Shown in pieces: positions 1 through 11,379 of a DNA stretch of 64,000 nucleotides. Under the pieces are notes generated by a model. It saw nothing but the letters and a program-made list of their open reading frames with translations, did no database searches and was not told the DNA's origin. The translations under genes and the position numbers were made by a program. This DNA comes from Reticulitermes speratus. Its lineage: Eukaryota; Arthropoda; Insecta; Blattodea; Rhinotermitidae. Location of the stretch: NCBI GenBank assembly GCA_021186555.1, contig JAJKFL010000014.1, positions 29,652,033 through 29,716,032 on the forward strand. Reading direction: 5' to 3'. Within the stretch, counting starts at the first letter, position 1. Each line of letters opens with the position of its first letter.

Positions 1-756
1 AACATGCGATATACTCTCACATGTTATCGGAGGAATATTACAGCTACAATTAATTAGTGGCTTTGCTAATGGAATGAAGTGCTGTAACCGTACGGTAATC
101 CTTCTTGTCTTTTGGAATCTCCGAACGTTTCAAAATTCCAGGATGAAGCTTCACAATCAGCTTTTGTACTGTAGGTTTCAGTTTTTAGAACAAATTATGT
201 GAATACTCGACGTTCCTTGTTCATGTGATTTAGCAGCATGGTTTGTATCTGTTATGCAAAAAGAGACGGGACATAAATAGAATTTCTGTTGCAGCAATTA
301 TACAGAATTTTACTCTGTTTATATAAAGAGGAACTGTCGCTTACAGCAAAAGCAATATGAACAGGAAAATGTAAATAAAGTTACTTTGTTATTATGTCTT
401 AAATTCCAAACCACGAAGAGGTATGGGTTGTGAATGTATAGCTATACTTGTTCTTAAATTCGGTGCTTGATAAATGTTTAGGGTCAGTTCTGCGTTCCGG
501 CCGCTTTGTACCCCGGGGAAAGTGTCACCATTTGTCATTGTTTAGGAGACTGGATGGACTCCAAAACCTGTCTTAATGCTGTGAAGTAAAGAGAAACCCT
601 GACCCTGTCGGTAGCCGAAACCGATTTCAGCCTAGCCGCTGTACTGACTATACATTGATGGTTTCATTTTATATCACATATCATATTTTTGCACACTGAG
701 TTAGTCGCCGACCTCTTAATGATTCAGTATTTTTGTGTTATTTCGCAATATGGATC
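1..756. other. AT-rich unique DNA, no feature seen
   Basis: I see no ORF, repeat or RNA-like fold here that I can support. Confidence 0.6.
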
Positions 757-1044
757 ATAGGCGTAACTTGGCTAATAACGTGGGGGTGGGGGGGGGGGGA
801 AGGGGGGGGGGCAAAGCGACCATGGGTATTAGAAACTTTAGTTTACGAAGGAGTCAGTTAGAAAGGGGGCAAGATTTGTTTTAACCAGTCCTTAAAATAC
901 ATAAACCACTTTCCTCCATTTTCACCTGAATTTTTAATTTGTCCCTCTTCAATTCAGCAGTCAAAAAAGCTATTATTTGGTAGAAAAAATATTGGAGGAG
1001 CATTTTCTCTGCTTTGCTACCTTTCTACCGCAAGTTACGCCTAT
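757..1044. mobile_element. MITE-like element with short terminal inverted repeats
   Basis: The ends match as inverted repeats of about 14 bp (ATAGGCGTAACTTG on the left, its complement on the right). The interior is non-coding and begins with a long G tract at about 782-811. The terminal sequence resembles hAT-type MITE ends, but I could not find a clean 8-bp target duplication, so the superfamily is a guess. Confidence 0.5.
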
Positions 1045-2084
1045 TATATGGACAATTGTTAGTATTTAATAACAAGACTGAAAGATGGGAGCTATAAAAG
1101 GCAGAGAAAAGTATCTATGTTTCGGTCGGTATTGCAGTTTTGACCTTTGCCATATAAGGTTACATAATGTGCATATTCATTGAAATCGTGATTTCACTGT
1201 GTCTTCCAAGGCCTGTGGAGTATAATACTGGATATGTTTGTGATATTTGTAAACCAAATTAAGATACGATAGTGTCAAGCTATACTATTTAAATTTCGAA
1301 GGAAGTTTCTCAAGCGAATTTTCATTGGATCTTTGTGAAAATATTAGTTAAATGAACTGATGTAGAAAATAAAGTGAATTATTCCTATAAATTTTATTAT
1401 AGACTTGTAAAAAAGAAAATAATGATATTCAAAATCGGTTGAGTGTTTTCAGATAAACTTATATAAATGGTCTGATTGAAAGACAGGCTTTCCCCGTTAA
1501 GCATTCATTTTATACACGTCTTGCAGATAATCAGCATATGTTAAATGAACAAGACCTTTCTGTCTATGACAAGTTTAATTCGTTTCCCTGTTCACAAGAT
1601 AACTTCGAAACAACGAACGCAGTTCACAATGCACTCCTTAATATGTACTAAGCAATGATAAAGTAGGTTTCTAAATGTGTCAGTTCTGGAATTTAAGTGT
1701 AATTTTACTAGAAATACATCATATTTTCACTAGAAATACTGTCAGTTTCTAAAGAGAGTGCTCAAGTCTCAGCTCTCATACATGGAAAGCTGGTTCAAGC
1801 GTCAACTCTTCTGATTTATGCATTACAGGTACCTGATTCGAATATACAAAATGTATACAAAATGCTTGGAAAAACTTCAAGAATAAATTCTTCACATAAA
1901 AACGAAGAAAAATCTTCACATAAACATATTCCCGGGAATAAGTGTTTTCTGAGTTTAATTCAAAGATTATATTCAACATTAAATACCTTAACCATGTAAC
2001 ATTTTACTTACAACTTACGTAATGAATTTACAATACACGTTCCAAATTTCATAAGTGTTGAGTTCTCATTTATTAAGTTACAAT
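1045..2084. other. AT-rich unique DNA, no feature seen
   Basis: Only short chance ORFs with no recognisable motif. Confidence 0.6.
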
Positions 2085-2230
2085 TTATAATAAAGGCTCA
2101 AAATGTCCTCCACCTGTATCAGTGCACGCATGGACACATCTGATCATGGACTGTCGCACAATTTTGAACGTCCCGGGACAAGCTGGACATTAGAACTGGG
2201 TTGGTTAAGTGTGTCTTCACATTCTGTTGG
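2085..2230 (-). pseudogene. C-terminal scrap of a DNA transposase
   Basis: Read on the minus strand, one frame ends in residues GGGHFEPLL followed by a stop, preceded by a region containing VRQSMIRCVHACTD. This resembles the last 25-35 residues of a widespread insect transposase group whose proteins end in GGHFEHLL or similar. No catalytic DDE/D residues are present, and the upstream part is missing or unrecognisable. The family assignment is from memory of the C-terminal signature, so it is tentative. Confidence 0.4.
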
Positions 2231-3175
2231 AGCGTAATACACTACGGGTTTTAAGTATCCCCACGCTTAAAAATCATTGATATAAATTTTTTCCTGCTTT
2301 TGGTGTGGGGAACTCACTTCTGAAGTTTGTCTAAGCACTTTAGATACATCCTGTACGTCATAACACCGACTTATTGACCGAGGCGTGTCGCGAGTTTTCT
2401 CACTCAGTTGCTAAGGGCAAATGTTGGGAGAGTCCCTCCAATTAAGGCAAGACTGTGTACTTTCATATCGTTTCCAATTTATTGTTGACTTCTTTTCCAA
2501 CCATTCGACACTATATAATTTAAGATACCGACAAGTCGTTAAACAAGACATCCATACATCTGTAGTGGTTAGTAAACAAAAATGCATTTATTGGACATCT
2601 TAAATCGGGGTTTTCCGTCATATTATCTTTATTATTATTATTATTGTTATTATTATTATTCGCCTCTGTTGTCTGTATCTGCCGATGTCAACAAGACGGA
2701 ACACATTTAGCGCCCAGCTAACGTGAGGAGTCATCAACTTGAGGCACTGTGTGTGTTAATGTGTACCGTGGTCCAAACTTTTATCCTTCACGTTGTGGAC
2801 ACTATAGGTCTTAAAGTTCTTCGGAAATTTTGTGACTTTTGTACGTTCAATGTCTGTTCTCCATGCAAGAAATTTATTCTTGATAGACGCGTAAAAGCTG
2901 CAAATTTTGTTTGTTTAGACGCTGATGTATTTAGAGAACAATTTGTTACTGATGTTTTTATTTTGTGTTAGTACTTGTTCTTTTCATGTCCCAGCTGGAA
3001 CTATATTCAGTATTATTTATCTGACGATGGCCCATTTTCGGCTGAAGCAAACGTTTCTCATATATACAATAAAAGTTCTTTGCTCTCATCGACTGTGTTT
3101 TTCCTGTATTATTACTAAAATTGTGTTTACTATCGTTTCTTGTCTCGTTTGCTCTTTGATTTTCTAGTTATATAT
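2231..3175. other. Unique DNA with an ATT microsatellite
   Basis: A TTA/ATT trinucleotide run sits at about 2627-2660. I see nothing else; the 82- and 80-residue ORFs here overlap each other and show no motif. Confidence 0.55.
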
Positions 3176-3202
3176 ACATATGTATGTATGTATGTATGTA
3201 TG
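3176..3202. repeat. TATG microsatellite
   Basis: Seven or so TATG/GTAT units directly abut the 5' end of the following SINE. Confidence 0.8.
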
Positions 3203-3204
3203 CC

Positions 3205-3470
3205 GATCCCGGTGGCCGCGCGGTCTAAGGCGTGGGTCTACGGCCGCTCGCTTACTGGGATTGTGGGTTCAAATCCCGCCTAGGGCATGGATGTCTGTCT
3301 CTTGTGAGTGTTGTCAGGTAGAGGTCTCTGCGACGAGCTGATCCCTCGTTCAGAGGAGTCCTACCGAGTGTGATGTGTCTAAAAAGTGTGTGATCGTGAA
3401 GCCTCGAAAAATGAGGCGGCCTAGGCCCCCAAGGGGCTGTCGAGCCATTGGGGGGAGGGGGGGAAATATA
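3205..3470 (+). mobile_element. tRNA-derived SINE, group A
   Basis: The head carries a tRNA-like A box (GGTGGCCGCGCGGTCTAAGG) and, about 45 bp on, a B box (GGGTTCAAATCCC), the two internal RNA polymerase III promoter elements. A conserved tRNA-unrelated body follows, including CAGGTAGAGGTCTC and AGGAGTCCTACCGAGTGTG. It ends in a G-rich then TA/CA simple tail. The same body recurs at 29787 and 50483. The 79-residue minus-strand ORF over it is a shadow of the SINE. Confidence 0.8.
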
Positions 3471-3490
3471 TATATATAAACACACACACA

Positions 3491-4718
3491 CTCGGTGTAC
3501 CAGTGCTCATTTTGTAATTTATCAGTAGGCTGGAACTTAACTGAGTTTAAGTGTCACTAAAATACCCGTATGAGGAGTTTTGATGTATTGACTACAATTA
3601 TTGTAAGTTACGTTTCTTGCTTTTCTTTTAACCTTGATTTTAAAATAGATTTATTTTGGTGCTTTTTTTGCTTTATCTAGGGCTGTTTATATTTTGTTAG
3701 ATGCTTCTTTGTACTTACCTTGATTTCACCACAGATTCTTTGTACTTGTTCTGTAAACTGAAATTTTTACAGTAATCTCCTTGTTACAGGACCGTATCAT
3801 GAATAATATCTGAATATAGCGCGGGTTCTATTAAAATGATTTGCGTGTCTCTTAGGACGGCGGGCCATATTTTAACAACCACTGCTCTACACAGCCCAAC
3901 GTGTAACCGTGTTCACGTGACTGCCCTGTGAGGGGCGCTAGTGTTTGCTTCTTTGCTATTTTGCATTTTCATACATAATAGATGGAAACCATAAAGGTTT
4001 TTATTCAGTAAACTTATTTTAATTATTTTCGTAGAAATATAGATAGATAGATACAGAAATAGAATGTTTTCATACTTCCGGTATGTGGAGGAAGTTATTC
4101 GTATCTGTAGCTACAGTTTTTTTGCAATTATGGAGAGCTTTTTCGTGCATATATATAAATTCCCTGCTCAACGCCAAGCAAAAAAGTTCCACTTTCTTTC
4201 ATAAACGGGCCTTTATTAAAGTCAAAACCATTACTCATTATTTTTTTAACTACCGCTTCCATTTTTCATTTTTAAATTGGCACAGTATAAAAAACCAGTC
4301 TCGTTTACATTAAGAATCTGAAATACGTTTTCCCGTGTAATGATTTTTTATTACTTCTTCCCTGTTGAAAAGAAAATCATACTGAAAAGTAGAGGAAAGT
4401 GAATGATTATAGACCACCTGTATATTTTACGAATGCCCAACTAATTTGTTGGAGTTATTGTTACACCAGAACCCTGTATTAATTAAGCAAACTTGAAAAA
4501 GCTGACTGCTCATGGTTTCTTTCACTTGTTACAGAAGGCAACATATATCGCGGAAACTTTCAGGATCTAGACGACAGGAATTGAATTAGCCCTTTGAAGA
4601 ATAAAATTAATGTACATTTTATATAAAGATTTTTTCGTGCTTTACAGAGAATACAGTTTGAGTTCTTTAGAGAGACCAATCGGTGAATGCTATGTAGAGA
4701 AATACGTATAGGTTGTTT
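3491..4718. other. AT-rich unique DNA, no feature seen
   Basis: Short ORFs only, without recognisable domains. Confidence 0.6.
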
Positions 4719-4977
4719 TGTCCAAAACAACCCAGTCAAACGCAATTACTTTATTATAAAATAATTCTGTTTTTTTTAGAGAAATTCGCTACAGATTTCG
4801 GCCTATAAGGCCATCATCAGGCGAAGCTGTAACAAAACTGTACAAAGGGAGGCCTTTTTGTATTTTTTTTAACAGCGTCGCCTGTATATGGCCTTATTGG
4901 CCGAAATCTGTAACGAATTTCCCTAAAAAACAGAATTATTTTTATAATGAAGGTAGTTGTGTTTGACTGGATTGTTT
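4719..4977. mobile_element. Foldback hammerhead element (PLE-like), arms at 4.7-5.0 kb
   Basis: The two ends are inverted copies of one another over about 100 bp each: AACAACCCAGTCAAAC on the left matches the complement of GTTTGACTGGATTGTT on the right, and the similarity runs inward through CAGAATTAT. The left arm contains an intact hammerhead-like motif on the minus strand. The right arm keeps both stem II strands and GAAA but has CTGTATA in place of the core. I could not define a target duplication. Confidence 0.65.
4781..4826 (-). ncRNA. Hammerhead ribozyme-like motif
   Basis: On the minus strand the core CUGAUGA (4814-4820) is followed by one extra U, a 4-bp stem II (GGCC/GGCC at 4809-4812 and 4800-4803) and GAAA (4796-4799). 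A tiny stem III (A-U, U-G) and cleavage base A at 4790 come next. Stem I (UUCGC with GCGAA) closes it with 5 bp. All invariant core bases are present. Whether it cleaves is untested. Confidence 0.65.
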
Positions 4978-4980
4978 CAG

Positions 4981-5315
4981 ACTAATTACTTACGACAACG
5001 CAAGGGAGTGTCTTCTCCAAGGGTGTGTAGGTTTTTTTTATTCTGAGAAAGACGTGGGACATGTAAATTAAGTGCTGTAAAATAAAGAAGTTTTATTGTT
5101 CAACAGGTGATACATGTACTCCCCACTAGTTTAAAAGGGTTAAAGGCTACTTCTCTTTGTAAGAAGTGGGCAAATTCTACTCGTAGTCAAAGAAGTCTAA
5201 ATAAATTACAAAGAATAACATCTCTACGAGGCGTGCGACAATAATTATTTCTTCTTCTTCGTCTTCATGTCATGGATTATACAGTAAGAGCGTCAAAGGC
5301 CAGCTGAATATTCAA
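4981..5315. other. Unique DNA, no feature seen
   Basis: AT-rich with a short CTT/GTC-rich patch near 5250; nothing else seen. Confidence 0.5.
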
Positions 5316-5525
5316 CTGAAAGTCTCTGCAATGTGAAAGTATGTACATGTTCAGGCCGCCAAATAACTGATGCCATGTACTAAACGCTGGAAGTCTCTCA
5401 TATTTGGAAGTATGCGCATATGAAGGCCGTCTGAGTCTTAACGCCATTTGTCAGAAGTTGAATGCCTCTTGTCTGTGAAAGTATGTATATGTCGCCGTCT
5501 GACGATTAACAGCATCTCTCATACA
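5316..5525. repeat. Three decayed 71-bp tandem units
   Basis: Units starting at 5316, 5387 and 5458 share the order CTGgAAGTCTCT, GAAAGTATGTACAT, AGGCCGTCTG and a CAT-rich end. Spacing is 71 bp twice, with clear divergence between copies, so this is an old minisatellite. Confidence 0.65.
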
Positions 5526-6092
5526 TTAAGAATAATTTAATTCTTTGTGTATAAATAACATACAGACTTATTGAATCGTAAATCCTGCTCATATTAATAT
5601 ATTACGTGACACTACACATACAAATTATATGCTCTGACTTCACCATCAACCGTTCTTTCCTTCCCCGATCTATATTTGTTCTTCGTTTTGGGCCTACATA
5701 GTTTACGTATCCACTTTGCCTCCATTTATTCTTCCATTAATTTTTATTAAGTATTTTGCCTTAATTTAAGAATTAGTATAAAGTCCTTCGAAGTTTCTAC
5801 GGTAGAATTTGGCAGTTTCAATCTCTAACTAGGGTTTCCACAGACTAGTATTCAATCAATTTACATTTATATGTTACATGATTAAAATTGGATGGCACAT
5901 TCAATCACGATTTTACTACATACGCATGGTGTGTATGTAAAATGTTCAGGTAACAGCAAGCCTGCAGTGCGTACTGAAGCATAGGTACGTTGCAATTATC
6001 TCTATTGTTGTGACATTCGTAGTTTCTAATAATTCTGGTTGCTACAAAATAACAGAAGGTAATCCTTATGCTTATATATACGGACATAATAC

Positions 6093-6127
<35 letters not shown>

Positions 6128-6610
6128 TTGCTTTTCAAATTTTATAGACTTTGTATAGTCATTTGCTCAATAGTGTCTATGTTACGAATGCTGTGTCGTT
6201 TCTTTAGACATTTCTCACTACCACATTAAACTGTGAATGTAATTAATATAAAGTTCTTTGAAATTCCAATGTAAAATATTGGAATGTAACCAATTAGAAG
6301 CAAAGTTTTGTGCATTTGCAATATTTTTGTCCTTAAGACAAATTTCTTCAAAAAGTCTGAAATCCATGAAGACACTCTGTTATGCACTTTTGGACAAGGT
6401 AAAAGGATTTTGTACTGTAGATGTATATATTAAGACAATAAACTCTGCGCAATAGGAGCGAATCTAGCATGTTTTTACGTTCCAGTGTCTTTATTGCTGC
6501 CATCCTGTGTTCACGTTCATGACAACTAGCAACTCTGCCATATTCCTGTGCTCTGCCAACTCATAATTAAAATTCATTAAGCCTTACCTTTTACGCGCCT
6601 CCACAAAACT
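5526..6610. other. AT-rich DNA with a long T tract
   Basis: A homopolymer of about 26 T lies at 6099-6124. No other feature seen. Confidence 0.6.
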
Positions 6611-6616
6611 ATTAGA

Positions 6617-6790
6617 CTCGTCAGGTCTTTCTGTCCGTCTATCTGTCTGTCTGTCTGTCCATATGGAACAGCGTGACTCCCACCAAAACAATTTTTGTGA
6701 AAATTCGCACTTCCGATTTTTACTAAAATTTGTCGACACATTCAGATGGTGGTAAAAACAGGGCAAAAATTACAGACACTCTACATGGTA
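6617..6790 (+). repeat. Dispersed repeat H (CTGTC-headed), 5' part
   Basis: A CTGTC/TCTG microsatellite-like head is followed by ATATGGAACAGCGTGACTCC and a GAAAATTCGCACTTC-type segment. The same order occurs at 8925, 26950 and 50715 and, inverted, at 24180-24800. It has no coding capacity and the element class is unknown. Confidence 0.6.
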
Positions 6791-6835
6791 ACATACGTAT
6801 ATTTATGACACTTCGCTGTTTGGTCTCCATCGCTG

Positions 6836-6861
6836 AAAGAGAGAGAGAGAGAGAGAGAGTC
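6836..6861. repeat. GA microsatellite
   Basis: Pure GA dinucleotide run. Confidence 0.85.
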
Positions 6862-7186
6862 TGTACAAGCTGAAACCGATGAAAAAGTTAGCGTTCCAAG
6901 CATAGCAATTTATATCAGTACAAGGAATACAATATCCCCACACCTTACGATACATCGACTATGATCAATTGTAAATCTGCTGCTAAAGTGAGATACGGAG
7001 AAAACTTACAGTGTGTATTTTGTACACCATAGAAAGGCACATTTAAAATACTCGCGTGTGTAGTGATTTCTTTCAAATACTTTAAATTCTTTCAAATTTA
7101 AAATATAAGGAAAATAACAGAGTGAATATGCCGTAAGTATGACGTTAGCCGATATTTGCTAACTTATTTTATATTCGCGTATGCTT

Positions 7187-7273
7187 ATATACAGGGTATA
7201 CACAAAATAATGGTGCGGTTTCCCTTTATTCACCATTGAAACCGCACCATTCTTTGTGTATACCTTGTATATA
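7187..7273. repeat. Short palindromic element
   Basis: About 34 bp on each side (TACAGGGTATACACAAA then AATGGTGCGGTTTC) pair with each other across a short AT-rich spacer with only a few mismatches. It sits in TATA-rich DNA. It resembles a miniature inverted-repeat insertion, but no unambiguous target duplication can be separated from the flanking TA repeats. Confidence 0.6.
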
Positions 7274-7315
7274 TACTAGTAAACACTATACCAACACATG
7301 CACTTCCTATTAAAA

Positions 7316-7500
7316 CAATAATAGTTTTAAAAAACAAGCCCTACATATGTTTCGGCCAGCTAACTGGCCATCATCAGGGGCAACTAGTGTTCGCAGCATA
7401 ATCACGTTCAATAGGTTTATATTAAGATGTGTGGGTGTTGTATAAAAAACGTTAAAACAATAAAATTCACGTCGTTCTATTGGAGACACTTCAATGGGCA
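7316..7500 (-). mobile_element. Single-arm PLE-like fragment with hammerhead
   Basis: One arm of the foldback family, read on the minus strand, with a complete hammerhead-like motif at 7335-7385. I see no matching inverted arm downstream, so this is a solo or truncated copy. Confidence 0.5.
7335..7385 (-). ncRNA. Hammerhead ribozyme-like motif
   Basis: Core CUGAUGA (7371-7377), extra U, 6-bp stem II GGCCAG/CUGGCC with a 4-nt loop, then GAAA (7350-7353). The palindrome ACATATGT (7343-7350) forms stem III and the cleavage base is A at 7342. Stem I has 4 bp (GCCC/GGGC). The core is intact. Confidence 0.7.
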
Positions 7501-8920
7501 CTGTATATCACTTGTTGTGGGCACTGTATAATAAAACACTGACTTGGTTTTAAAGCACTGTTGTGTTGCGTGTTTCGGTGAAGCACGTACTTTCTTTATT
7601 CATGCCGACTAATGTCTGTTCTTGTATGCGATGGTTGTGGGAGCATTATATTGGCATTGGCATGGCGTTGTACCGTCTATCGAGAGATAATTCTAGTTAG
7701 TCAATTATATCATTCCTAAATAAAAAGTTAAGTGTAAATACGTTTTAATAAACGTATTATGTTTATTATGAGTGACATACCTGTGTCGTACCCTCTGTAG
7801 TCTACTGTAATGTGATTACCAACTACTGTTGTCATCTAACAGGATTTATTCCCAAGACAAGCGAATGTTTAAGCCTGAGATTCCCTGAATAGAGATAACG
7901 AATGCTCATCACTCAACCGCGATGTTGGGTTTTTAGTTAGGATATTAATAATAATTAATATTGTGATCAACACAGCATATGCAAACCGCAGCATGGCGTG
8001 GTCTATACAAGCACCCGAACCCAGAACCTCCAGAACAGCTGAGTGAGCAAGGCTGTTGTGTAACCGCTCGGAATTAACAGCACTCCTGTGTCACGCAGAA
8101 GCGAACAATCGCTCGGTAATGAGCCAGCAGGTGTGCTTGGGCGGACTGGCGCCAACTTTCTGATCAGCTTCGGTTTAGGGCTGTACACGTACGAGAATTG
8201 AGTCAGTACGTGTTACTCCTGAAGTGGAACAGGTAAATGACAGGTAACTAATTTCCTTACTGTGTAGCCAGCTTTAGGCCGGTTAGAAATAAAGCTCCCA
8301 ACTTAAAGAAGGAGGGTCTGATTATGTGTTTCACGGTGAGGGCTATCGGAAACCTAAGGGGGCGGTGATACATGAATAAGGAGCAATGGTGGAATGACGA
8401 GTAACACGGAAAAATAGAAGGGTGTCGAGAGTCAACCTGCTGGGATGCCACTTCGTCCACTACGTACCTTCATAAAGTCACGTGGGTCTGAACACAACGC
8501 CGCTTGTTACGTCGCAGCCCACAAAAGAGGAAATTCGTGATAAAGACACAAAAAAATCTCCACACTTAATCTCATTAACCCTTTAAGGAGCAAACGTAAG
8601 CTGATTTAAATAAGGAGCCAGTTCGTACCGCGCAGTACACATTCCATCTCCGTTACAAAAACCAAACAGTTAATTATGTAAAAGGTAAAAGTCGCTTTTT
8701 GTTTTGAGATTCATAAAAAAAACATAATAAGATCTGTGGGCAGAATGTAGAACTTCTTTATGTTATACCTGATGGTACTGTACATAAATTAAAGGGTTAA
8801 TTCGTTTTAGTTCCGCGAATTTTTATTTAATTAACACATTCAACGGACGCACTGTTTCGTAAGAATTGGAGTTGGGGTATATCTTTATGTGTTTTAGGCG
8901 CGTTCGCACACCTGTTAGCT
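7501..8920. other. Unique DNA, no feature seen
   Basis: ORFs of 60-67 residues on the minus strand have no motif and no supporting context. Confidence 0.55.
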
Positions 8921-8924
8921 TCGT

Positions 8925-9290
8925 CGTGTTGGTGCGTCATATGTCTGCCTGGCTGTCTATCCTTCCGCAGGTATCAGCGCGGCTTCCAGTGGACGAATTT
9001 CCGTGAAATTTGATATTGGGGACTTTCATGAAAATCTGTTGAAAAGCTCAAAATTTGGTTAAAATCGGGCCAAACTGTGAGGCATTTAACATGGAGACCT
9101 AAGCACGTTTTATTGTTGCCGGCGATATAAATTTGCCATATAAGCATTTTCGTGCAACACTCATTATTGTTATATTGCTGACAGTGACCTACGTCAACAA
9201 TACACACAGAATGCATTGTTGTGTCTACATTGCAAAAATGGTCACGCGAACGTGCCACAGTGTCACGTTGTTTTTAAACACGCTGTCAAT
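8925..9290 (+). repeat. Dispersed repeat H, internally deleted copy
   Basis: Starts in a CTGTC-type patch, continues with the GTGAAATTTGATATTGGGGA segment, and ends with GGTCACGCGAACGTGCCACA. That matches the two ends of the longer copy at 26950-27505 but lacks its middle. Confidence 0.55.
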
Positions 9291-9333
9291 AACTCCAACT
9301 CAAGCCGTCTATGGGGAAAGGACTTGAATGGCT

Positions 9334-9545
9334 GAGAAGCCTAGGAAGACCTGGGAGTGTACAGGATGGTAATATTAAACTAGATATTAAAGAAACAGAA
9401 TGGGAGGCATAAACTGGATTAATCTGCCTCAGAATGACAAGTGACGGGCTTTTGTGAAGACGATAATGAAATATGTTCCATAAAATGCACGAGATTTGAG
9501 GAGCTATTTGCTTCTCAAGAAGAGCTGTGCTGTATGGAGTTAGTA
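9334..9545 (+). pseudogene. Non-LTR reverse transcriptase C-terminal remnant
   Basis: Allowing frameshifts and stops, the + strand reads KPRKTWE, then DGNIKLDIKETEWE, then GGINWINLPQND, then RAFVKTIMKYVP. This matches the order of a very common insect C-terminal module (RPRRRWEDNIKxDL..GGxDWIxLAQDRDxWRALVNTVMNLRVP). The catalytic palm (YxDD) is absent. After the peptide comes a 3' segment ending in GTATGGAGTTAGTAA, which I recall as typical of the untranslated tail. The repeat class is assigned from memory. Confidence 0.55.
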
Positions 9546-10075
9546 ACTGGGGCTATATGGCAATAAATGGTCAGAAGATGAGATGGAAAGAATGTGGGAG
9601 AAAGCGGCCCATGGTCAGTATCAAGATACCGTTAACATATGGGCCTAAAGGGACTGAAGAAAACCAACAAAACCATCAGTCAAGAGAGTCGGTGCCCCAG
9701 GCGTGAATCGAAACAGGCCCCCCTTGAATAGAAGGCAGAAGGTTACTTGCTCGGTGAGTTGGAGTACATATTGAGAGCATTTAAGAAGAAAGTGCTATGG
9801 AGAGTATTCAATAAAAACGAAGAAAAGTGTGAGAAAGACGAAAATAATTACATTACAAGAGGCTCTGTAACTGTACTTTCAGCCAGTTATTATTAGGATA
9901 AATATGTTAAGGATGATAATACAGGCGTGGTATGCAGCATGCATTGAACGGTGAGAAATACATAAAAATACATTTTTACTAAACCAAAAGTGAAGATATC
10001 ACTTGAAGAGACTAGAATAAAGTGGGTGATAATCCAGTAAGTAGGCCTATATCTGTCAAACAGAACTGATGTTTT
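9546..10075. other. Unique DNA, no feature seen
   Basis: Purine-rich on the + strand; nothing identified. Confidence 0.5.
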
Positions 10076-10079
10076 GTGA

Positions 10080-10400
10080 GATTTCAGGCTTTCGTCGTGG
10101 TGTAGATGAGGTCTTCGCTCTTCTGGGTTGTTACGCAGTGTATGTTGGTATTTGGTGTCCACCCCTCCTCCTTCCTCTTCACATTTTTCAACTTGATTGA
10201 CTCGTTCACTTTCCGTTAAACCACCACTTACAACATCCCCTATATATCCATGCTTCTACCTGTTTCTGGTGTTGTTCTTAGCCTGCTTGACTTCTGAAGA
10301 GGGAAGCGATTGACTGTCCCGAAACGTCGGCAAACAGATACCAATATACGCTGCGCAACAGCAAAGAAGAGCGAATGTTGTGTTTGACGAATATATGTAT
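10080..10400. mobile_element. Decayed foldback hammerhead element
   Basis: The left end carries the conserved one-sided extension (TTTCAGGCTTTCGTCGTGGT) and the arm sequence GAGGTCTTCGCTCTTCTGGG. The right end carries the inverted arm (CTGCGCAACAGCAAAGAAGA). The centre contains an unrelated CT-rich stretch. The + strand right arm holds a hammerhead-like motif at 10304-10335. ORFs over this element are shadows. Confidence 0.55.
10304..10335 (+). ncRNA. Hammerhead-like motif without the extra core base
   Basis: CUGAAGA (10304-10310) is followed directly by GGGA, which pairs with UCCC (10317-10320), then GAAA and ACGUC. The core is complete, and position 7 (A here) is the tolerant one. Stem I pairing is poor, so activity as it stands is doubtful. 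Confidence 0.45.
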
Positions 10401-10489
10401 AGAGGTTTTTCATATTCTAACACAAAGGGATGAGTAATGTGAAGGCAATATAATGGGTGGGTGACACTAAAACGGATTTAATACAAAGA

Positions 10490-10517
10490 GATAAAAGTAA
10501 AGCTATCCCATTACAGG
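10490..10517 (-). mobile_element. 3' end of SINE group C, separated by a nested SINE
   Basis: GTAAAGCTATCCCATTACAGG is the 3' end (minus-strand sense) seen at 28690 and 38255. Here it is cut off from its body at 10942 by insertion of the next SINE. Its last 14 bp form the left target duplication of that insertion. Confidence 0.65.
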
Positions 10518-10927
10518 GTCGACCTCGGTGGACTAGTGGTTAGCGTGCTCGCCACTGGACCAAAGGTTCGCGGGTTCGATCCCGACCGATGGATTTTTAA
10601 GGATGATAAAAATCCGGAGCACCACTTCCTTCGGAGGGGAAGTAAAGCCGTCGGTCCCATGTCGTAGATTTACGGCATGTAAAAGAACCTTACGGGCATG
10701 AATAAAAATGTTGCGTAAGCCAAATTGCCTCCATTTCTCATCCAAGTCTCCTGACTGCCTGCCAGATGGCTCTGGCGTGCACATCAGGATCGATAGAACA
10801 CTAAGCGCGGCTAGCTGGCCGGTCACCAGCTGCCATGAATGCGCATGACTTAGTAACCTCGACAAGAGGAGGCAAGAGGAGGCCCAGGCCCATACAGGGC
10901 TGTTGAGCCAAGAATTATTATTATTAT
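10518..10927 (+). mobile_element. tRNA-derived SINE, group B, inserted into SINE C
   Basis: The A box lies in GGTGGACTAGTGGTTAGCG and the B box is GGGTTCGATCCC. The body includes CCATGTCGTAGATTTACGGC and GCCTGCCAGATGGCTCTGG, and the tail is an ATT microsatellite. A perfect 14-bp duplication (TATCCCATTACAGG) flanks it at 10504-10517 and 10928-10941. The second copy in the window is at 41729-42130 on the minus strand. The 110-residue ORF over it is a shadow. Confidence 0.85.
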
Positions 10928-10941
10928 TATCCCATTACAGG

Positions 10942-11214
10942 CCTGGACAAACCCTTAGGGCTCCAGGAGGTTGAGGCTCCCAGAATTTCTAGACAATCTG
11001 CCCACTAAGGTGGCAAGGTTGTCAGCCCTATGTACCGGGCGCCTTTACCCCCAGAAGTCATCCCTGGTGTTCATTTCTGTTAGAGGCTGAGTCGACCCCA
11101 GGGCCATGGTTCGGCAGGATTAAGTCAATGAAAAGTCCCAATGACCCCATCGGGTATCGAACCCGCGACATTCCGGCTAGTAGCGCAGTGCTTCAACCAA
11201 CTGCGCCACCGTGA
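10942..11214 (-). mobile_element. tRNA-derived SINE, group C
   Basis: On the minus strand it starts with GGTGGCGCAGTTGGTTGAAG (A box) and GGGTTCGATACCC (B box), followed by the body shared with 28690-28974 and 38255-38541. Its 3' end lies beyond the nested SINE B. Confidence 0.8.
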
Positions 11215-11321
11215 AAGTAAAGACGATACGCGTATTTTAACTCGATTAATGTGTGAGGTTTGAAAATCTCACGACGCAAACGCTGAAGATTAGTTACTAC
11301 CTTTTGGAACGTTACGCCGTG

Positions 11322-11342
11322 TATATATATATATGTGTGTGT
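11322..11342. repeat. TA/TG microsatellite
   Basis: Short TATATA then TGTGTG run. Confidence 0.7.
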
Positions 11343-11379
11343 CAACGTTTCTGAGAAACTTTCTGCCTCCAGCTTTTCA

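Noticed and set aside
3205..3300. tRNA genes at the SINE heads
   Set aside because: The A and B boxes are present, but cloverleaf pairing is poor, a long repeated body follows, and copies recur; these are SINE promoters.
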